Assembly (NCBI RefSeq): GCF_003751805.1
Contig: NZ_RKHQ01000001.1
Coordinates: 1,612,001-1,676,000 of the forward strand
Direction: 5' to 3'
DNA: 64,000 nucleotides
DNA from: Salana multivorans
GTDB lineage: Bacteria; Actinomycetota; Actinomycetes; Actinomycetales; Beutenbergiaceae
Shown here: positions 22,373 to 31,717 of the stretch, in pieces
How positions within the stretch are numbered: the first letter of the stretch is position 1
How the letters are laid out: each line of letters begins with the position of its first letter
Program-made: the position numbers and the translations under genes
Notes under the pieces: generated by a model
Databases searched by the model: none
What the model was told of the DNA's origin: nothing
What the model saw: the letters and a program-made list of their open reading frames with translations, nothing else

Positions 22373-25342
22373 GTGAACGCCAAGGGGCGAACGAGCGCCG
22401 AGAGCGCTCCCACGTCGAAGAAGACGAAGAAGCGGATGTCGAACAAGAAGTTCCTGTGGATCTGGGTCCCGGTGCTTGCTGTCGTCACCGTGATCGCCGT
22501 CGTGGCGACGGTCGCACTCAACGTGTTCGGCACGTGGGTCGCGTCGCAGCTCGGGACGGGCACCTACGAGTTCACGAACTCGGAGGAGTCGGAGGCCTGG
22601 GACACCGAGTACTACAAGACCGACTTCGCCGACATCGACGCGCTCGACACGGCGGCCAAGGACCTCGTCGCGGAGATCGCCGCGAGCGGGATGGTCCTGG
22701 CGAAGAACGAGGGCGCATCGCTGCCCCTCGCCTCGGGCGCCAACATCACCCTCATGGGCCGCTCGGCGGCCGACCCCGTCTTCGGCGGCGCCGGCTCCGG
22801 CTCGGTCGACACGCGCTCGGCCGTGACGCCCCGCGTCGGCCTCGAGAACGCCGGCTTCACGATCAACGACGCCGTCTACAACGCGATCGACACGTTCGCC
22901 CAGGACGAGAACAACCCGCGCGGCTTCATCGAGATGGACCGCCCCGACGTCTCCACGTACTACATCGGCGAGATGCCGGTCGCGCAGTACGAGGCGCAGG
23001 CCAGCTCGTTCGCCCAGTACGACGACGCGGCCGTCATCCTCATCGGCCGCCCCGGCGGCGAGGGCGGCGACCTCGCCATGAACATGGACGGCTGGGACGA
23101 GAACTACGTCGACGGCCAGCACCAGCTCCAGCTCAACCAGGACGAGCGCGACCTCATCGAGCTGGCCAAGGCCAACTTCGAGACGGTCGTCGTCGTCATC
23201 AACGCCTCGACGACGCTCGAGCTCGGCGACATCCAGAACGACGAGGGCGTCGACGCGATCGTCCTCGCCGGCTCCCCCGGCGCCACGGGCTTCGACGCGC
23301 TCGGCGGCATCCTCTCCGGCGACGTGAACCCGTCCGGCCGCACGGTCGACGTGTGGTCCGCCGACTTCACGCAGGACCCGACGTTCAACAACTTCGGCCG
23401 CTTCATCTACGACAACATCACGGCGAGCTTCCCGGTCCCGGCGATCGAGTCGGCCGCGTCGAACGCGACGGTCACGGACGAGGCGCCGTTCGTCTACTAC
23501 TCCGAGGGCATCTACCTCGGCTACCGCTACTACGAGACGGCCGCGGCCGAGGGCTTCATCGACTACGACTCCGCCGTCGTCTACCCGTTCGGGTACGGCC
23601 TGAGCTACACCACGTTCGAGTGGGCCGTCACGGACAGCAAGGCCGGCGCGGTCGACGGTGAGATCGAGGTGACGGTCGAGGTCACCAACACGGGCGACAC
23701 GGCCGGCCGCGAGGTCGTCGAGCTCTACCACTCGGCCCCGTACACCCCGGGCGGCATCGAGAAGCCGGAGGTCGTGCTCTCCGACTTCGCCAAGACCGGC
23801 GTCATCGAGCCCGGTGCGAGCGAGAGCGTCACGCTCACAGTCGCCGTCGAGGACATGGCCTCCTACGACCACCTCGACGCCAAGGCGTACGTCCTGGAGG
23901 CCGGCGACTACGAGCTGACCGTCCGGACCGACTCGCACACGGTCGCCCCGGGCACCGAGCCGATCGTCTACACGGTCGACTCCGACGTCGTGTACTCCGG
24001 CGAGAACCACCGCGCGTCCGACGCCGGCGAGGTCACGAACCAGTTCGACGACGCCTCGGCGCAGTTCGCGCAGACGCCGACGGAGGGCAAGGTCGTGGCG
24101 CTGTCCCGCGCCGACTTCGCCGGGACGTTCCCGACGGCCCCGACGGCGGACCTCTTCGTCGCCGACCAGGCCGTGATCGACGCGTTCAAGGCGTGGGACT
24201 ACGAGGCCGCGGCCGCGGCGTTCGATGGCGACATGCCCAAGACGGGCGTCGGCTCCGACCTCACGCTGGTCGACCTGCGCGGTCTGCCGAAGGACGACCC
24301 GCTGTGGGACACGCTGCTCGACTCCCTCTCGGTCCCCGAGATGACGGCGATGCTCCTCAACGGCGCGTACCAGACGGCCGCGATCGCCTCGATCGCCAAG
24401 CCGCAGACGCTCGAGCCCGACGGCCCGGCCGGCTTCTCGTCCTTCATCAACTCCTCCATCAACGGTGTCGCCTACCCGTCCCAGTACCTCATCGCCCAGT
24501 CGTGGGACGAGGAGCTGGGCCGCCAGATGGGTCAGATGCTCGGCAACGAGGCGCTGCTCAAGGGCATCAACGGCTGGTACGCGCCGGCCGCCAACCTGCA
24601 CCGCTCCCCGTTCGCCGGGCGCAACTTCGAGTACTACTCGGAGGACCCGTACCTGTCCGGGGTCATGATGACCGCCGTCGCCAACGGGGTCGCGGAGAAG
24701 GGCGTCTACACGACGCTCAAGCACTTCGCGCTCAACGAGATGGAGAACGAGCGGGTCAACAACGGTCCGGCGACCTGGGCCAGCGAGCAGACGATCCGCG
24801 AGCTGTACCTCAAGCCGTTCGAGATGGCCGTCAAGAACATCACGATGGAGGTCCCGTACCTCTCCGACGACAACGGCACGATCGCGACGACGACCGTCGG
24901 CGCCGGCGGCATCATGAGCTCGTTCAACCGCATCGGTGCCGTCTGGGCCGGCGGCCACCACGCGCTCATGACCGACGTGCTGCGCGGGGAGTGGGGCTTC
25001 GAGGGCTTCGGCATCTCGGACTTCAACCTGTACCCGTACATGAACCCGAACCAGAGCATCAGCGCCGGCACCGACCTCACGCTGACGTTCCAGCCGTCGA
25101 AGTCCTTCCAGGACACGACGTCGGCCAAGGCCGTGACGGACATCCGGAACGCGACCCACAACATCCTCTACACGGTCGCCAACTCCAACGCGATGAACGG
25201 GCTCGCCCCGGGTGCGACGGTGTCCTACACGCCGCCCCAGTGGCGCTACGTCCAGGTCGCGATCACCGCGGCGGTCGGGCTGCTCGTGCTCGGCGGCGCC
25301 ACGCTCGTGGTCCTGCGGGTGCGCAAGCACAAGGACGCCTGA
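22373..25342 (+). CDS. Membrane-anchored GH3 enzyme with reversed domain order
   Basis: A 989-residue GH3 protein. A basic N-terminus is followed by a membrane helix at about 27-56. Next comes the GH3 C-terminal domain (SGMVLAKNEGASLPL from about residue 105), then a fibronectin-III-like domain at about 420-530. The catalytic (GH3 N-terminal) barrel follows: GPAGFSSF, RSPFAGRNFEYYSEDPYL and TLKHFALNEME, with the nucleophile aspartate in GISDF (Asp883). A second membrane helix near 960-983 and a basic tail end the protein. Ordinary GH3 enzymes run barrel first, so this is a permuted layout, and it is tethered at both ends. The usual SDW is SDF. GTG 22373 has GAGGAGAAG upstream. Its stop overlaps the next GH3 gene by one base. 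A surface beta-glucosidase role is inferred. Confidence 0.88.
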   Translation: MNAKGRTSAESAPTSKKTKKRMSNKKFLWIWVPVLAVVTVIAVVATVALNVFGTWVASQLGTGTYEFTNSEESEAWDTEYYKTDFADIDALDTAAKDLVAEIAASGMVLAKNEGASLPLASGANITLMGRSAADPVFGGAGSGSVDTRSAVTPRVGLENAGFTINDAVYNAIDTFAQDENNPRGFIEMDRPDVSTYYIGEMPVAQYEAQASSFAQYDDAAVILIGRPGGEGGDLAMNMDGWDENYVDGQHQLQLNQDERDLIELAKANFETVVVVINASTTLELGDIQNDEGVDAIVLAGSPGATGFDALGGILSGDVNPSGRTVDVWSADFTQDPTFNNFGRFIYDNITASFPVPAIESAASNATVTDEAPFVYYSEGIYLGYRYYETAAAEGFIDYDSAVVYPFGYGLSYTTFEWAVTDSKAGAVDGEIEVTVEVTNTGDTAGREVVELYHSAPYTPGGIEKPEVVLSDFAKTGVIEPGASESVTLTVAVEDMASYDHLDAKAYVLEAGDYELTVRTDSHTVAPGTEPIVYTVDSDVVYSGENHRASDAGEVTNQFDDASAQFAQTPTEGKVVALSRADFAGTFPTAPTADLFVADQAVIDAFKAWDYEAAAAAFDGDMPKTGVGSDLTLVDLRGLPKDDPLWDTLLDSLSVPEMTAMLLNGAYQTAAIASIAKPQTLEPDGPAGFSSFINSSINGVAYPSQYLIAQSWDEELGRQMGQMLGNEALLKGINGWYAPAANLHRSPFAGRNFEYYSEDPYLSGVMMTAVANGVAEKGVYTTLKHFALNEMENERVNNGPATWASEQTIRELYLKPFEMAVKNITMEVPYLSDDNGTIATTTVGAGGIMSSFNRIGAVWAGGHHALMTDVLRGEWGFEGFGISDFNLYPYMNPNQSISAGTDLTLTFQPSKSFQDTTSAKAVTDIRNATHNILYTVANSNAMNGLAPGATVSYTPPQWRYVQVAITAAVGLLVLGGATLVVLRVRKHKDA

Positions 25343-27813
25343 TGACGGGGTCGACTCCTCTGGCGTGGCTGTCCACGCTGGAGAAGGCGGCGCTCGTCAG
25401 CGGCGCCAGCACGTGGGAGACCCGGCCCGTCCCGCGGGCCGGGCTCCCGGCGCTGGTCCTGACGGACGGCCCGCACGGGATCCGGCGCCAGCTCGGCGCC
25501 TCGGACCACCTCGGCATCGCCGAGTCGGCCAAGGCGACCTGCTTCCCGCCCGCCGCCACGGTGGCGAACAGCTGGGACCTGGACCTGGCGCGGGAGATCG
25601 GCGAGGCGCTCGGGCGCGAGGCGGCGGAGCAGGAGGTCGACGTCCTGCTCGGCCCCGGCCTCAACATCAAGCGCAACCCGCTGTGCGGCCGCAACTTCGA
25701 GTACTTCTCGGAGGACCCGCTGCTGGCCGGTGATCTCGCGGCGGCCTACGTCCTGGGCATCCAGTCCCGGGGCGTGGCTGCGTGCCCCAAGCACTTCGCG
25801 GCCAACAGCCAGGAGACCGCTCGCATGACGAGCGACTCCGTCGTCGACGAGCGCACGCTCCGCGAGATCTATCTCACGGGCTTCGAGCGGGTCGTGCGCT
25901 CCGCCGACCCGTGGGCCCTCATGAGCTCCTACAACCGGGTCAACGGCAGCTACGCGAACGAGAGCGTCTTCCTGCTCGCCACCGTGCTGCGGGGGGAGTG
26001 GGGCTTCGACGGTCTCGTCGTCAGCGACTGGGGCGGGAGCAACGACGCGGCGGCCGCCGTCGCGGCCGGCTCGGCGCTCGAGATGCCATCGCCTGGCTTC
26101 GGCTCGGTGCGCGAGGTGCTCGACGCGCTGGCGTCCGGCCGGCTCAGCGAGGCCGACCTCGACGCGCGCGTCGAGGAGATCCGACGGCTCGCCGAGCGGA
26201 CCGCCGCTTCCGGCGCCGCGCCGGCGACGGACGAGGCGGTGCAGCACGGACTGGCTCGCCGCGCCGCCGCCGAGAGCGTCGTGCTCCTGCGCAACGAGGG
26301 CGGGCTGCTGCCGCTCGCGGCCGGTACCCGCGTCGGCGTCATCGGCGACTTCGCCGAGACGCCGCGCTACCAGGGCGCCGGTTCGTCCCTCGTCAACACC
26401 CGCAACCTCGTGACGCCGCTCGAGGCGCTGGCGGCGAGCACGCTCGACGTCGCCGGATTCTCCCGTGGCTTCCCGCGCTCGGGCGCGGCCGACCCGGCCC
26501 TGGTCACCGAGGCGGTGGCGCTGGCCAAGGACGTCGACGTCGTTCTCCTCTACCTGGGGCTCGACGAGCTGGCCGAGACCGAGGGTCGCGACCGCGCGAC
26601 GATGGCGATGGCTCCGGCGCAGCTCGAGCTGCTCGAGGCCGTCGCCGCCGTCAACCAGCGCGTCGTCGTGGTGCTCGCGGCCGGCTCGCCCGTCGAGATG
26701 CCGTGGCTCTCGCACGTCGCGGCGCTCGCGCACGGGTACCTCGGCGGCGAGGGCGGGGCGGAGGGCATGGTCGACGTGCTCACCGGCGCCGTGAACCCCG
26801 GTGGCCGGCTGGCGGAGACCTACCCGGTCGTGCTGGCCGACGTCCCCGGCTCGGAGAGCTACCCGGGCGAGTCGATCGTCGAGTACCGCGAGGGCCCGTT
26901 CGTCGGGTACCGGTACTTCAGCACGGTCGAGAAGCCCGTCCGGTTCCCGTTCGGGTTCGGGCTGTCCTACACGACGTTCGCCTACTCCGACCTCTCGGTC
27001 ACGTCCGACGGCGCCCGCGTCACCGTGACGAACACCGGGACGGTCGCCGGCTCCGACGTCGTGCAGCTCTACGTCGGCCGGATCGGCGAGGGCATCCCGC
27101 GGCCGCGCCGCGAGCTCAAGGGCTACGCGAAGGTGCGGCTCGCCGCCGGGGAGTCGACCCAGGTCGAGATCCCGTTCGACGAGTACACCTTCCGGCACTG
27201 GTCGACGCGGACCGGGGCGTGGGAGGTCGAGACCGCGCGGTACGCCGTCGAGGTCGGGGCGAACGTCGCGGACCTGCCGCTGCGCGCCGAGCTCGACGTC
27301 GCCGGCACCTGCGAGCCGGACACGGCGGCGGCCGCCGCCCTGCCGCACTACGCGAGCGGGGACGTGCGACGGGTGACCGACGCGGAGTTCGAGCTCCTGC
27401 TCGGCCGGCCCCTGGTGGCCGCCCCGTCGGGCAAGCGCGACCTCGGGCTGAACGACCCGCTCGGGGCGATGAGCTCGGCGCGCAACCCGCTCGCCCGCTG
27501 GGCCGCCGGCATCCTGCACGGCCGGCTGCGCAAGTCCGAGGCCAAGGGCAAGCCCGACCTCAACATGCTGTTCGTCCTGGCCATGCCGTTCCGCGCGCTG
27601 GCCAAGATGACCAACGGCGCCATCACGACGCCGATGGCCGAGGCGATCGTCCGCATCGTCAACGGCAGCACGTTCGGCGGCCTCGGGGCGCTCATCGGCG
27701 CCTGGCGTCGCAGCGGCCGCGACGCCAAGGAGCTGGCACGCGAGTTCGAGCGCCTCTCCACCGGCGCGCCCGGCGCCGCCGCCACCAACCCGTCCGACCG
27801 GCACGAGAGCTGA
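25342..27813 (+). CDS. Cytoplasmic GH3 beta-glucosidase
   Basis: An 823-residue GH3 enzyme in the standard order: barrel (GPHGIRR, GPGLNIKRNPLCGRNFEYFSEDP, CPKHFAANSQE, nucleophile motif VVSDW with Asp229), GH3 C-terminal domain, and a fibronectin-III-like domain ending near residue 650. It has no signal peptide. An unusual C-terminal extension of about 160 residues follows (GDVRRVTDAEFELLLGRP... to the end), found in some beta-glucosidases of firmicutes and bifidobacteria. The ATG shares its A with the upstream TGA, so the two GH3 enzymes are translationally coupled. It would hydrolyse imported glucosides released by the surface enzymes. The family call is secure; sugar specificity is not visible. 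Confidence 0.9.
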   Translation: MTGSTPLAWLSTLEKAALVSGASTWETRPVPRAGLPALVLTDGPHGIRRQLGASDHLGIAESAKATCFPPAATVANSWDLDLAREIGEALGREAAEQEVDVLLGPGLNIKRNPLCGRNFEYFSEDPLLAGDLAAAYVLGIQSRGVAACPKHFAANSQETARMTSDSVVDERTLREIYLTGFERVVRSADPWALMSSYNRVNGSYANESVFLLATVLRGEWGFDGLVVSDWGGSNDAAAAVAAGSALEMPSPGFGSVREVLDALASGRLSEADLDARVEEIRRLAERTAASGAAPATDEAVQHGLARRAAAESVVLLRNEGGLLPLAAGTRVGVIGDFAETPRYQGAGSSLVNTRNLVTPLEALAASTLDVAGFSRGFPRSGAADPALVTEAVALAKDVDVVLLYLGLDELAETEGRDRATMAMAPAQLELLEAVAAVNQRVVVVLAAGSPVEMPWLSHVAALAHGYLGGEGGAEGMVDVLTGAVNPGGRLAETYPVVLADVPGSESYPGESIVEYREGPFVGYRYFSTVEKPVRFPFGFGLSYTTFAYSDLSVTSDGARVTVTNTGTVAGSDVVQLYVGRIGEGIPRPRRELKGYAKVRLAAGESTQVEIPFDEYTFRHWSTRTGAWEVETARYAVEVGANVADLPLRAELDVAGTCEPDTAAAAALPHYASGDVRRVTDAEFELLLGRPLVAAPSGKRDLGLNDPLGAMSSARNPLARWAAGILHGRLRKSEAKGKPDLNMLFVLAMPFRALAKMTNGAITTPMAEAIVRIVNGSTFGGLGALIGAWRRSGRDAKELAREFERLSTGAPGAAATNPSDRHES

Positions 27814-27823
27814 GGAAGTACCC

Positions 27824-28450
27824 ATGTTCAGTGGAATCAGGAAGTGGTGGCAGGGGTTCTACGACCGCCACACCACCTTGGCCCAGTTCATCATGTTCCT
27901 CATCATCAGCAACGGGATGACGGTCCTCCAGCTCATCCTGATGCCGGTGTTCAAGTGGCTGTTCGGCATGACGAGCCTCATCGACACCACGTTCCAGTGG
28001 CTCCGGCTCGGCGACGGCTTCTACATGTTCGACTACCCGGCCGGGCCCATCCCGCAGGGTGGTGGCGGCCTCGCGTACTTCCTGGCCGTGCAGATCACGA
28101 TCCTCATCGCCCAGGTCATCAACTTCTTCGCCCAGCGGAGCGTGACCTTCAAGTCGAACTCCAACATCTGGTGGGCGGCGATGTGGTATGCCATCGCCTA
28201 CGTCGTCATCACGTTCCTCGCGGCCCTGCTCCAGAGCTTCTACAAGGTGCCGCTGTACGACTTCGCGATGCGCACGTGGCCGGGTGCCGGCGAGACCATG
28301 GCCGATATGCTGACCATGATCATCAACGCCCTCGTCCAGTTCTGGGTGTTCTTCCCGATCTTCAAGGTCATCTTCCGGCAGGTCCCGGAGGAGGACGAGA
28401 AGGGCGCGGAGGCAGCCGAGGCCGAGACCGGGCCTGCCAACGCGAGCTGA
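27824..28450 (+). CDS. GtrA-like membrane protein
   Basis: A 208-residue protein with about four membrane helices (centred near residues 25-45, 83-105, 115-140 and 160-185) and an acidic, charged C-terminal tail. The motif VINFFAQRSVTFKS matches the asparagine-phenylalanine...arginine...TF signature of GtrA/DPMS3-like proteins, which help move or present polyprenyl-linked sugars across the membrane. The family is short (usually 120-150 residues), so this one is somewhat long. ATG 27824 has GAGGAAG upstream and lies ten bases after the GH3 gene. The next gene is a GT2 glycosyltransferase, the usual partner of GtrA proteins. Moderately sure of the family; exact role inferred. Confidence 0.72.
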   Translation: MFSGIRKWWQGFYDRHTTLAQFIMFLIISNGMTVLQLILMPVFKWLFGMTSLIDTTFQWLRLGDGFYMFDYPAGPIPQGGGGLAYFLAVQITILIAQVINFFAQRSVTFKSNSNIWWAAMWYAIAYVVITFLAALLQSFYKVPLYDFAMRTWPGAGETMADMLTMIINALVQFWVFFPIFKVIFRQVPEEDEKGAEAAEAETGPANAS

Positions 28451-28462
28451 AGGGGGTCCGGC

Positions 28463-29500
28463 GTGAGCACGCTGCTCTCGATCGTCGTCCCGTGCTACCA
28501 GGCGGCGGGCTACATGCGTCGCAGCCTGGACTCCCTCCTGCCCGGCGGCCGGGCGCCGCGGGGCGTCGAGATCCTCGTGGTCGACGACGGGTCGCGGGAC
28601 GAGACCGGGGAGATCGCTGACGCGTACGCGGCGCGCTTCCCCGGCGTCGTCCGGGCGCTGCACCAGGAGAACAAGGGGCACGGCGGGGCGATCAACACGG
28701 GTCTAGCGGCCGCCCGCGGCCGCTACGTGAAGATCGTCGACGCCGACGACTGGCTCGACGTCGACGCCTACCTCAGCCTGCTCACGGCCCTCGCCGACCT
28801 CGACTCGGACGTGTGCGAGGTCGACCTCGTCGTGACGAACTTCGTCTACGAGAAGGTCGACCGGCGCCGTCCGGTCGCGGTCCGCTACGGCGACGTCCTG
28901 CCCGAGGGCCGGGTGTTCGGCTGGGACGAGGTCGGCAGGTTCCGCAAGCGGCAGTACATGCTCATGCACTCCCTCGTGTACCGGCGGGAGCTGCTGCTGC
29001 AGACCGGGCTCGTCCTGCCGGAGCACACGTTCTACGTCGACAACCTCTACGCCTACCTGCCGCTGCGCTCGGTCCGGTCGATGTACTACCTCGACGTCGA
29101 CCTGTACCGGTACTACATCGGTCGGCCGGGCCAGTCGGTCAACGAGGCCGTCATGCTCGCCCGCGTCGACCAGCAGCTCGCCGTGAACCGCGCGATGCTG
29201 CCAGCGCTCGATGCCGCGCGCAAGGACCCGCACGCCCCCAAGGCGATGCGGCGCTACCTGCTGCACTACTTCGAGATCGTCTCGGCCGTCTCGTCGATCC
29301 TGCTCATCCGCGCCGGCTCCGAGGCCGCGCTGGCGAAGAAGGAGGCCTTCTGGCGCGAGCTGCGCGAGGAGGACGAGTGGCTCTACCGGCGGCTGCGCCG
29401 CAGCGTCATCGGTCAGATCACGAACCTGCCGGGCCGGCCCGGGCGACGCGTCTCGGTGCTCGCCTACAAGGCGGCGCAGTGGGCGGTCGGGTTCAACTAG
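28463..29500 (+). CDS. Family 2 glycosyltransferase
   Basis: A 345-residue GT-A fold transferase. Visible features are the nucleotide-binding start LLSIVVPCYQAAGYMRRSLDSLL, ILVVDDGSRDET, NKGHGGAINTGLAAARG and the metal-binding IVDADDW (DAD). It lacks C-terminal membrane helices. It starts with GTG after a GGGGTCC region, 12 bases beyond the GtrA-like gene, and is the last gene of the anchored-GH3 operon. With a GtrA-like partner it probably adds a sugar to a lipid or surface polymer; donor and acceptor are unknown. Its end overlaps the convergent sensor-kinase gene by eight bases. Confidence 0.88.
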   Translation: MSTLLSIVVPCYQAAGYMRRSLDSLLPGGRAPRGVEILVVDDGSRDETGEIADAYAARFPGVVRALHQENKGHGGAINTGLAAARGRYVKIVDADDWLDVDAYLSLLTALADLDSDVCEVDLVVTNFVYEKVDRRRPVAVRYGDVLPEGRVFGWDEVGRFRKRQYMLMHSLVYRRELLLQTGLVLPEHTFYVDNLYAYLPLRSVRSMYYLDVDLYRYYIGRPGQSVNEAVMLARVDQQLAVNRAMLPALDAARKDPHAPKAMRRYLLHYFEIVSAVSSILLIRAGSEAALAKKEAFWRELREEDEWLYRRLRRSVIGQITNLPGRPGRRVSVLAYKAAQWAVGFN

Positions 29501-30905
29501 CCGTCGGCCCGGCCGGCCCGCCCGGCGCGACGGGATCCGGTGAGGCGGCGGACGGCCGGCTCGCCGACGCCTGGTCGGCCCGCGGCTGGCTCGCGGACGC
29601 CGGCACCGGGATGAGCGCGCGCACGACGAACCAGCCGTCCTCGGCCTCCATGGTGAGCGAGCCGGACCACGTGTCGGCCACGCGGCGCATGTTCCGCGTC
29701 CCGAACCCGTGGTTGCGCCCGTCGACCTTCGACGTCACGGGCAGGTCGCCGGCGAAGGTGACGTCGCCCTCGAAGTAGTTCTCGAACCGGAGCACCGCGA
29801 AGCCGTCCTGCCGGTAGATCGCGACCCGGATGAGCCGACGCTCGCGATCCCCGATCCGGATGACCGCCTCGATGGCGTTGTCGAACGCGTTGCTCACCAG
29901 CGAGCTGAGCGAGATCGCGTCGAGGAACGCGACGGCGTCCCCGTCCGCGACGCACGTGAGCGTGATCCCCTCGGCCGAGCAGCGCTGGGCGCCCTGGGTG
30001 AGGATCGCGTCGAGCACCGGGTTGCCGGTGTCGATGTGCTGGTCGTACTCCTGGACGCTCGCCTCGAGCTGGTTGAGGTAGTCGGCGCGCAGCTCGGGGT
30101 CCGGCTCGGCGCGGATCGCCGCGATGTAGTGCTTGAGGTCGTGGTACTTGGAGTTGACCTCGTCCATCGTGCGCCGCGTCTGCAGGTACTGCTGGTGCTG
30201 CGAGCGGACGAGGCTGTTCATCGCCTCCAGCTCGTGCGTGCGCTGCAGCTCCATCCGGCTGCCGAGGTGGGCGAACAGGGCGACGAACCCCGCCAGGTCC
30301 ACGAGCGTGCGGATGTAGAAGATCTCCGGGCTCTCCCGCCCGCTGAACGGCGAGTTGGTCGTGAGGAAGCTGAGGTTGGACACGAACACGGTGACGGCCG
30401 CGATCGCGATGGCGGTGAGGGCGTGGCGCAGGTCGGCCTCGAACCGCAGCTCGCGGGGGAAGTGGTTGCGCTCGACCCAGAACGCGACGGCGAGCCCGAT
30501 GACGTAGCAGGAGACCAGCAGCACGACGTCCCGCACGTCCCAGCCCAGCGGGTCCCGGGTGAAGTAGCTGCGGACCTGCCACTGGAAGGACGCGAGCAGC
30601 TCGGCGAGGACGAACGCGCACGCGGTGAGGTAGAGGCAGGTCTGCCAGGAGCGCTGGAGCGAGACCTGGATGATCCCGTACATCGTGGCGGCCGCGAGCA
30701 CCATGCCGGGGATCCACAGCGCGATCGCGAGGCCGCCGGCGAAGACCTGGACCGCGATGAGCAGCGGCAGCCCGAGCGCGAGCGTCCAGATCGCCAGCCG
30801 GGAGGGCCGCCGACGCGCGAGGAGCACGTACACGACGCAGGCCCCCCACTCCGCCAGCGCCGTGTACAGCCGGGGGATGTCCGGCAGCGTCGGGTCGTCG
30901 ATCAC
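29493..30905 (-). CDS. AgrC-like sensor histidine kinase
   Basis: A 470-residue membrane kinase. About six hydrophobic segments occupy residues 10-235. A coiled region leads to the phosphoacceptor motif KYHDLKHYI near residue 290, characteristic of the HPK10 (AgrC/natKinA) class, and then a GHKL ATPase domain with the N-box SLVSNAFDNAIEAV and the glycine motif HGFGTRNMRRV. The tail is low-complexity Ala/Pro/Ser-rich. The GTG at 30905 overlaps the stop of the LytTR regulator gene (GTGA), so the pair is coupled. AgrC-type kinases often sense peptides, but no peptide precursor gene is visible nearby. Its signal here might be cell-envelope or sugar related; that is speculation. Confidence 0.88.
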   Translation of the reverse strand: MIDDPTLPDIPRLYTALAEWGACVVYVLLARRRPSRLAIWTLALGLPLLIAVQVFAGGLAIALWIPGMVLAAATMYGIIQVSLQRSWQTCLYLTACAFVLAELLASFQWQVRSYFTRDPLGWDVRDVVLLVSCYVIGLAVAFWVERNHFPRELRFEADLRHALTAIAIAAVTVFVSNLSFLTTNSPFSGRESPEIFYIRTLVDLAGFVALFAHLGSRMELQRTHELEAMNSLVRSQHQQYLQTRRTMDEVNSKYHDLKHYIAAIRAEPDPELRADYLNQLEASVQEYDQHIDTGNPVLDAILTQGAQRCSAEGITLTCVADGDAVAFLDAISLSSLVSNAFDNAIEAVIRIGDRERRLIRVAIYRQDGFAVLRFENYFEGDVTFAGDLPVTSKVDGRNHGFGTRNMRRVADTWSGSLTMEAEDGWFVVRALIPVPASASQPRADQASASRPSAASPDPVAPGGPAGPTAS

Positions 30906-31627
30906 CCCGTGCGCCGGCCTTCGTCGACGTAGGTCGTGAGCGCCTCGAGGAACGCGCGCCGCCGCGGGCGGGAGACCTGGAGCTCCTCGCCGCCCTCCAT
31001 CCGACAGCTCGTCGCGTCCAGGCCGCGGACGTGCCGCAGGTTGACCAGGTAGCAGTTGTTGCTGCGGAAGAAGTCCTTGTCGGCGAGCTTCGCCTCGAGC
31101 GACTTGAGCGTGCCCGTGAACGTGTACGTCCGGTCGAGCGTGTGCACCATGACGCGGTGCCGGCTGCTCTCGACGTACGTGATGTCGGCGAGGTCGACCA
31201 GAGCCGTCCCGGTCGTCGTCGGCACCATGAGGCTGTCCGACGTGGGGCTGGAGCGCTGCACGATGCGCAGCGAGCGCGCGAGCTCCTGGGAGAACGCGAA
31301 GTACGGCACGGGCTTGACGAGGTAGCTGAGCGCGTTGACCTCGTACCCCTTGATGGCGAACTGGGCCATGTTCGTGACGAAGACGATGACGACGTGGTCG
31401 TCGAGCTCCCGAATCGCGCGGGCGGCCTCGAACCCGTCCATCCCGCCCATGACGACGTCCAGGAAGATGAGGTCGAGGTCCGGGTGGTAGTTCTCGGCGA
31501 GCTCCGTCCCGCTCGCGAACGTGCGGACGGAGAACTGCTCCCCGTGCTCCTCCTGGTAGCGCTTGAGGTGGGCGAGGATGACCGCGCGGGCCGCTGCGTC
31601 GTCGTCGACGATCCCAACTCGCACCAT
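30902..31627 (-). CDS. LytTR-family response regulator
   Basis: A 241-residue regulator. The receiver domain occupies about 1-120, with acidic pocket DDD (8-10) and phospho-acceptor Asp57 in DLIFLDVVMGG. The LytTR DNA-binding domain covers about 130-235 (LVDLADITYVESSRHRVMVHT... FFRSNNCYLVNLRHVRGL), the fold of AgrA and LytR. ATG 31627 was chosen over upstream in-frame starts because AAGGGAG precedes it and the receiver begins at once. It is encoded with its kinase and convergent to the GH3/GT operon. LytTR proteins bind 9-bp direct repeats spaced by about two helical turns, exactly what precedes the four GH3 lipoprotein genes, so those promoters are its likely targets. Confidence 0.92.
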   Translation of the reverse strand: MVRVGIVDDDAAARAVILAHLKRYQEEHGEQFSVRTFASGTELAENYHPDLDLIFLDVVMGGMDGFEAARAIRELDDHVVIVFVTNMAQFAIKGYEVNALSYLVKPVPYFAFSQELARSLRIVQRSSPTSDSLMVPTTTGTALVDLADITYVESSRHRVMVHTLDRTYTFTGTLKSLEAKLADKDFFRSNNCYLVNLRHVRGLDATSCRMEGGEELQVSRPRRRAFLEALTTYVDEGRRTG

Positions 31628-31658
31628 GCGCGTGGCTCCCTTCCTCGGGGACCCCAGT

Positions 31659-31669
31659 ATTCCAGGAAT
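31659..31669 (-). promoter_or_regulatory. Dyad ATTCC-N-GGAAT upstream of the two-component genes
   Basis: A perfect 5-bp inverted repeat with a single central base lies 32 bases before the ATG of the LytTR gene, in the 90-base gap after pdxY. It overlaps a plausible promoter region (reverse strand GGAATACTGG). It could be an operator or a chance dyad in an otherwise GC-rich gap. No copy of ACAGGTTGT is present here, so the pair does not look autoregulated through that motif. Confidence 0.35.
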
Positions 31670-31717
31670 CGCGCGGGGGGAGAGCCGACGTCTCAGGGCC
31701 GTGGACGGCGTCACCGG

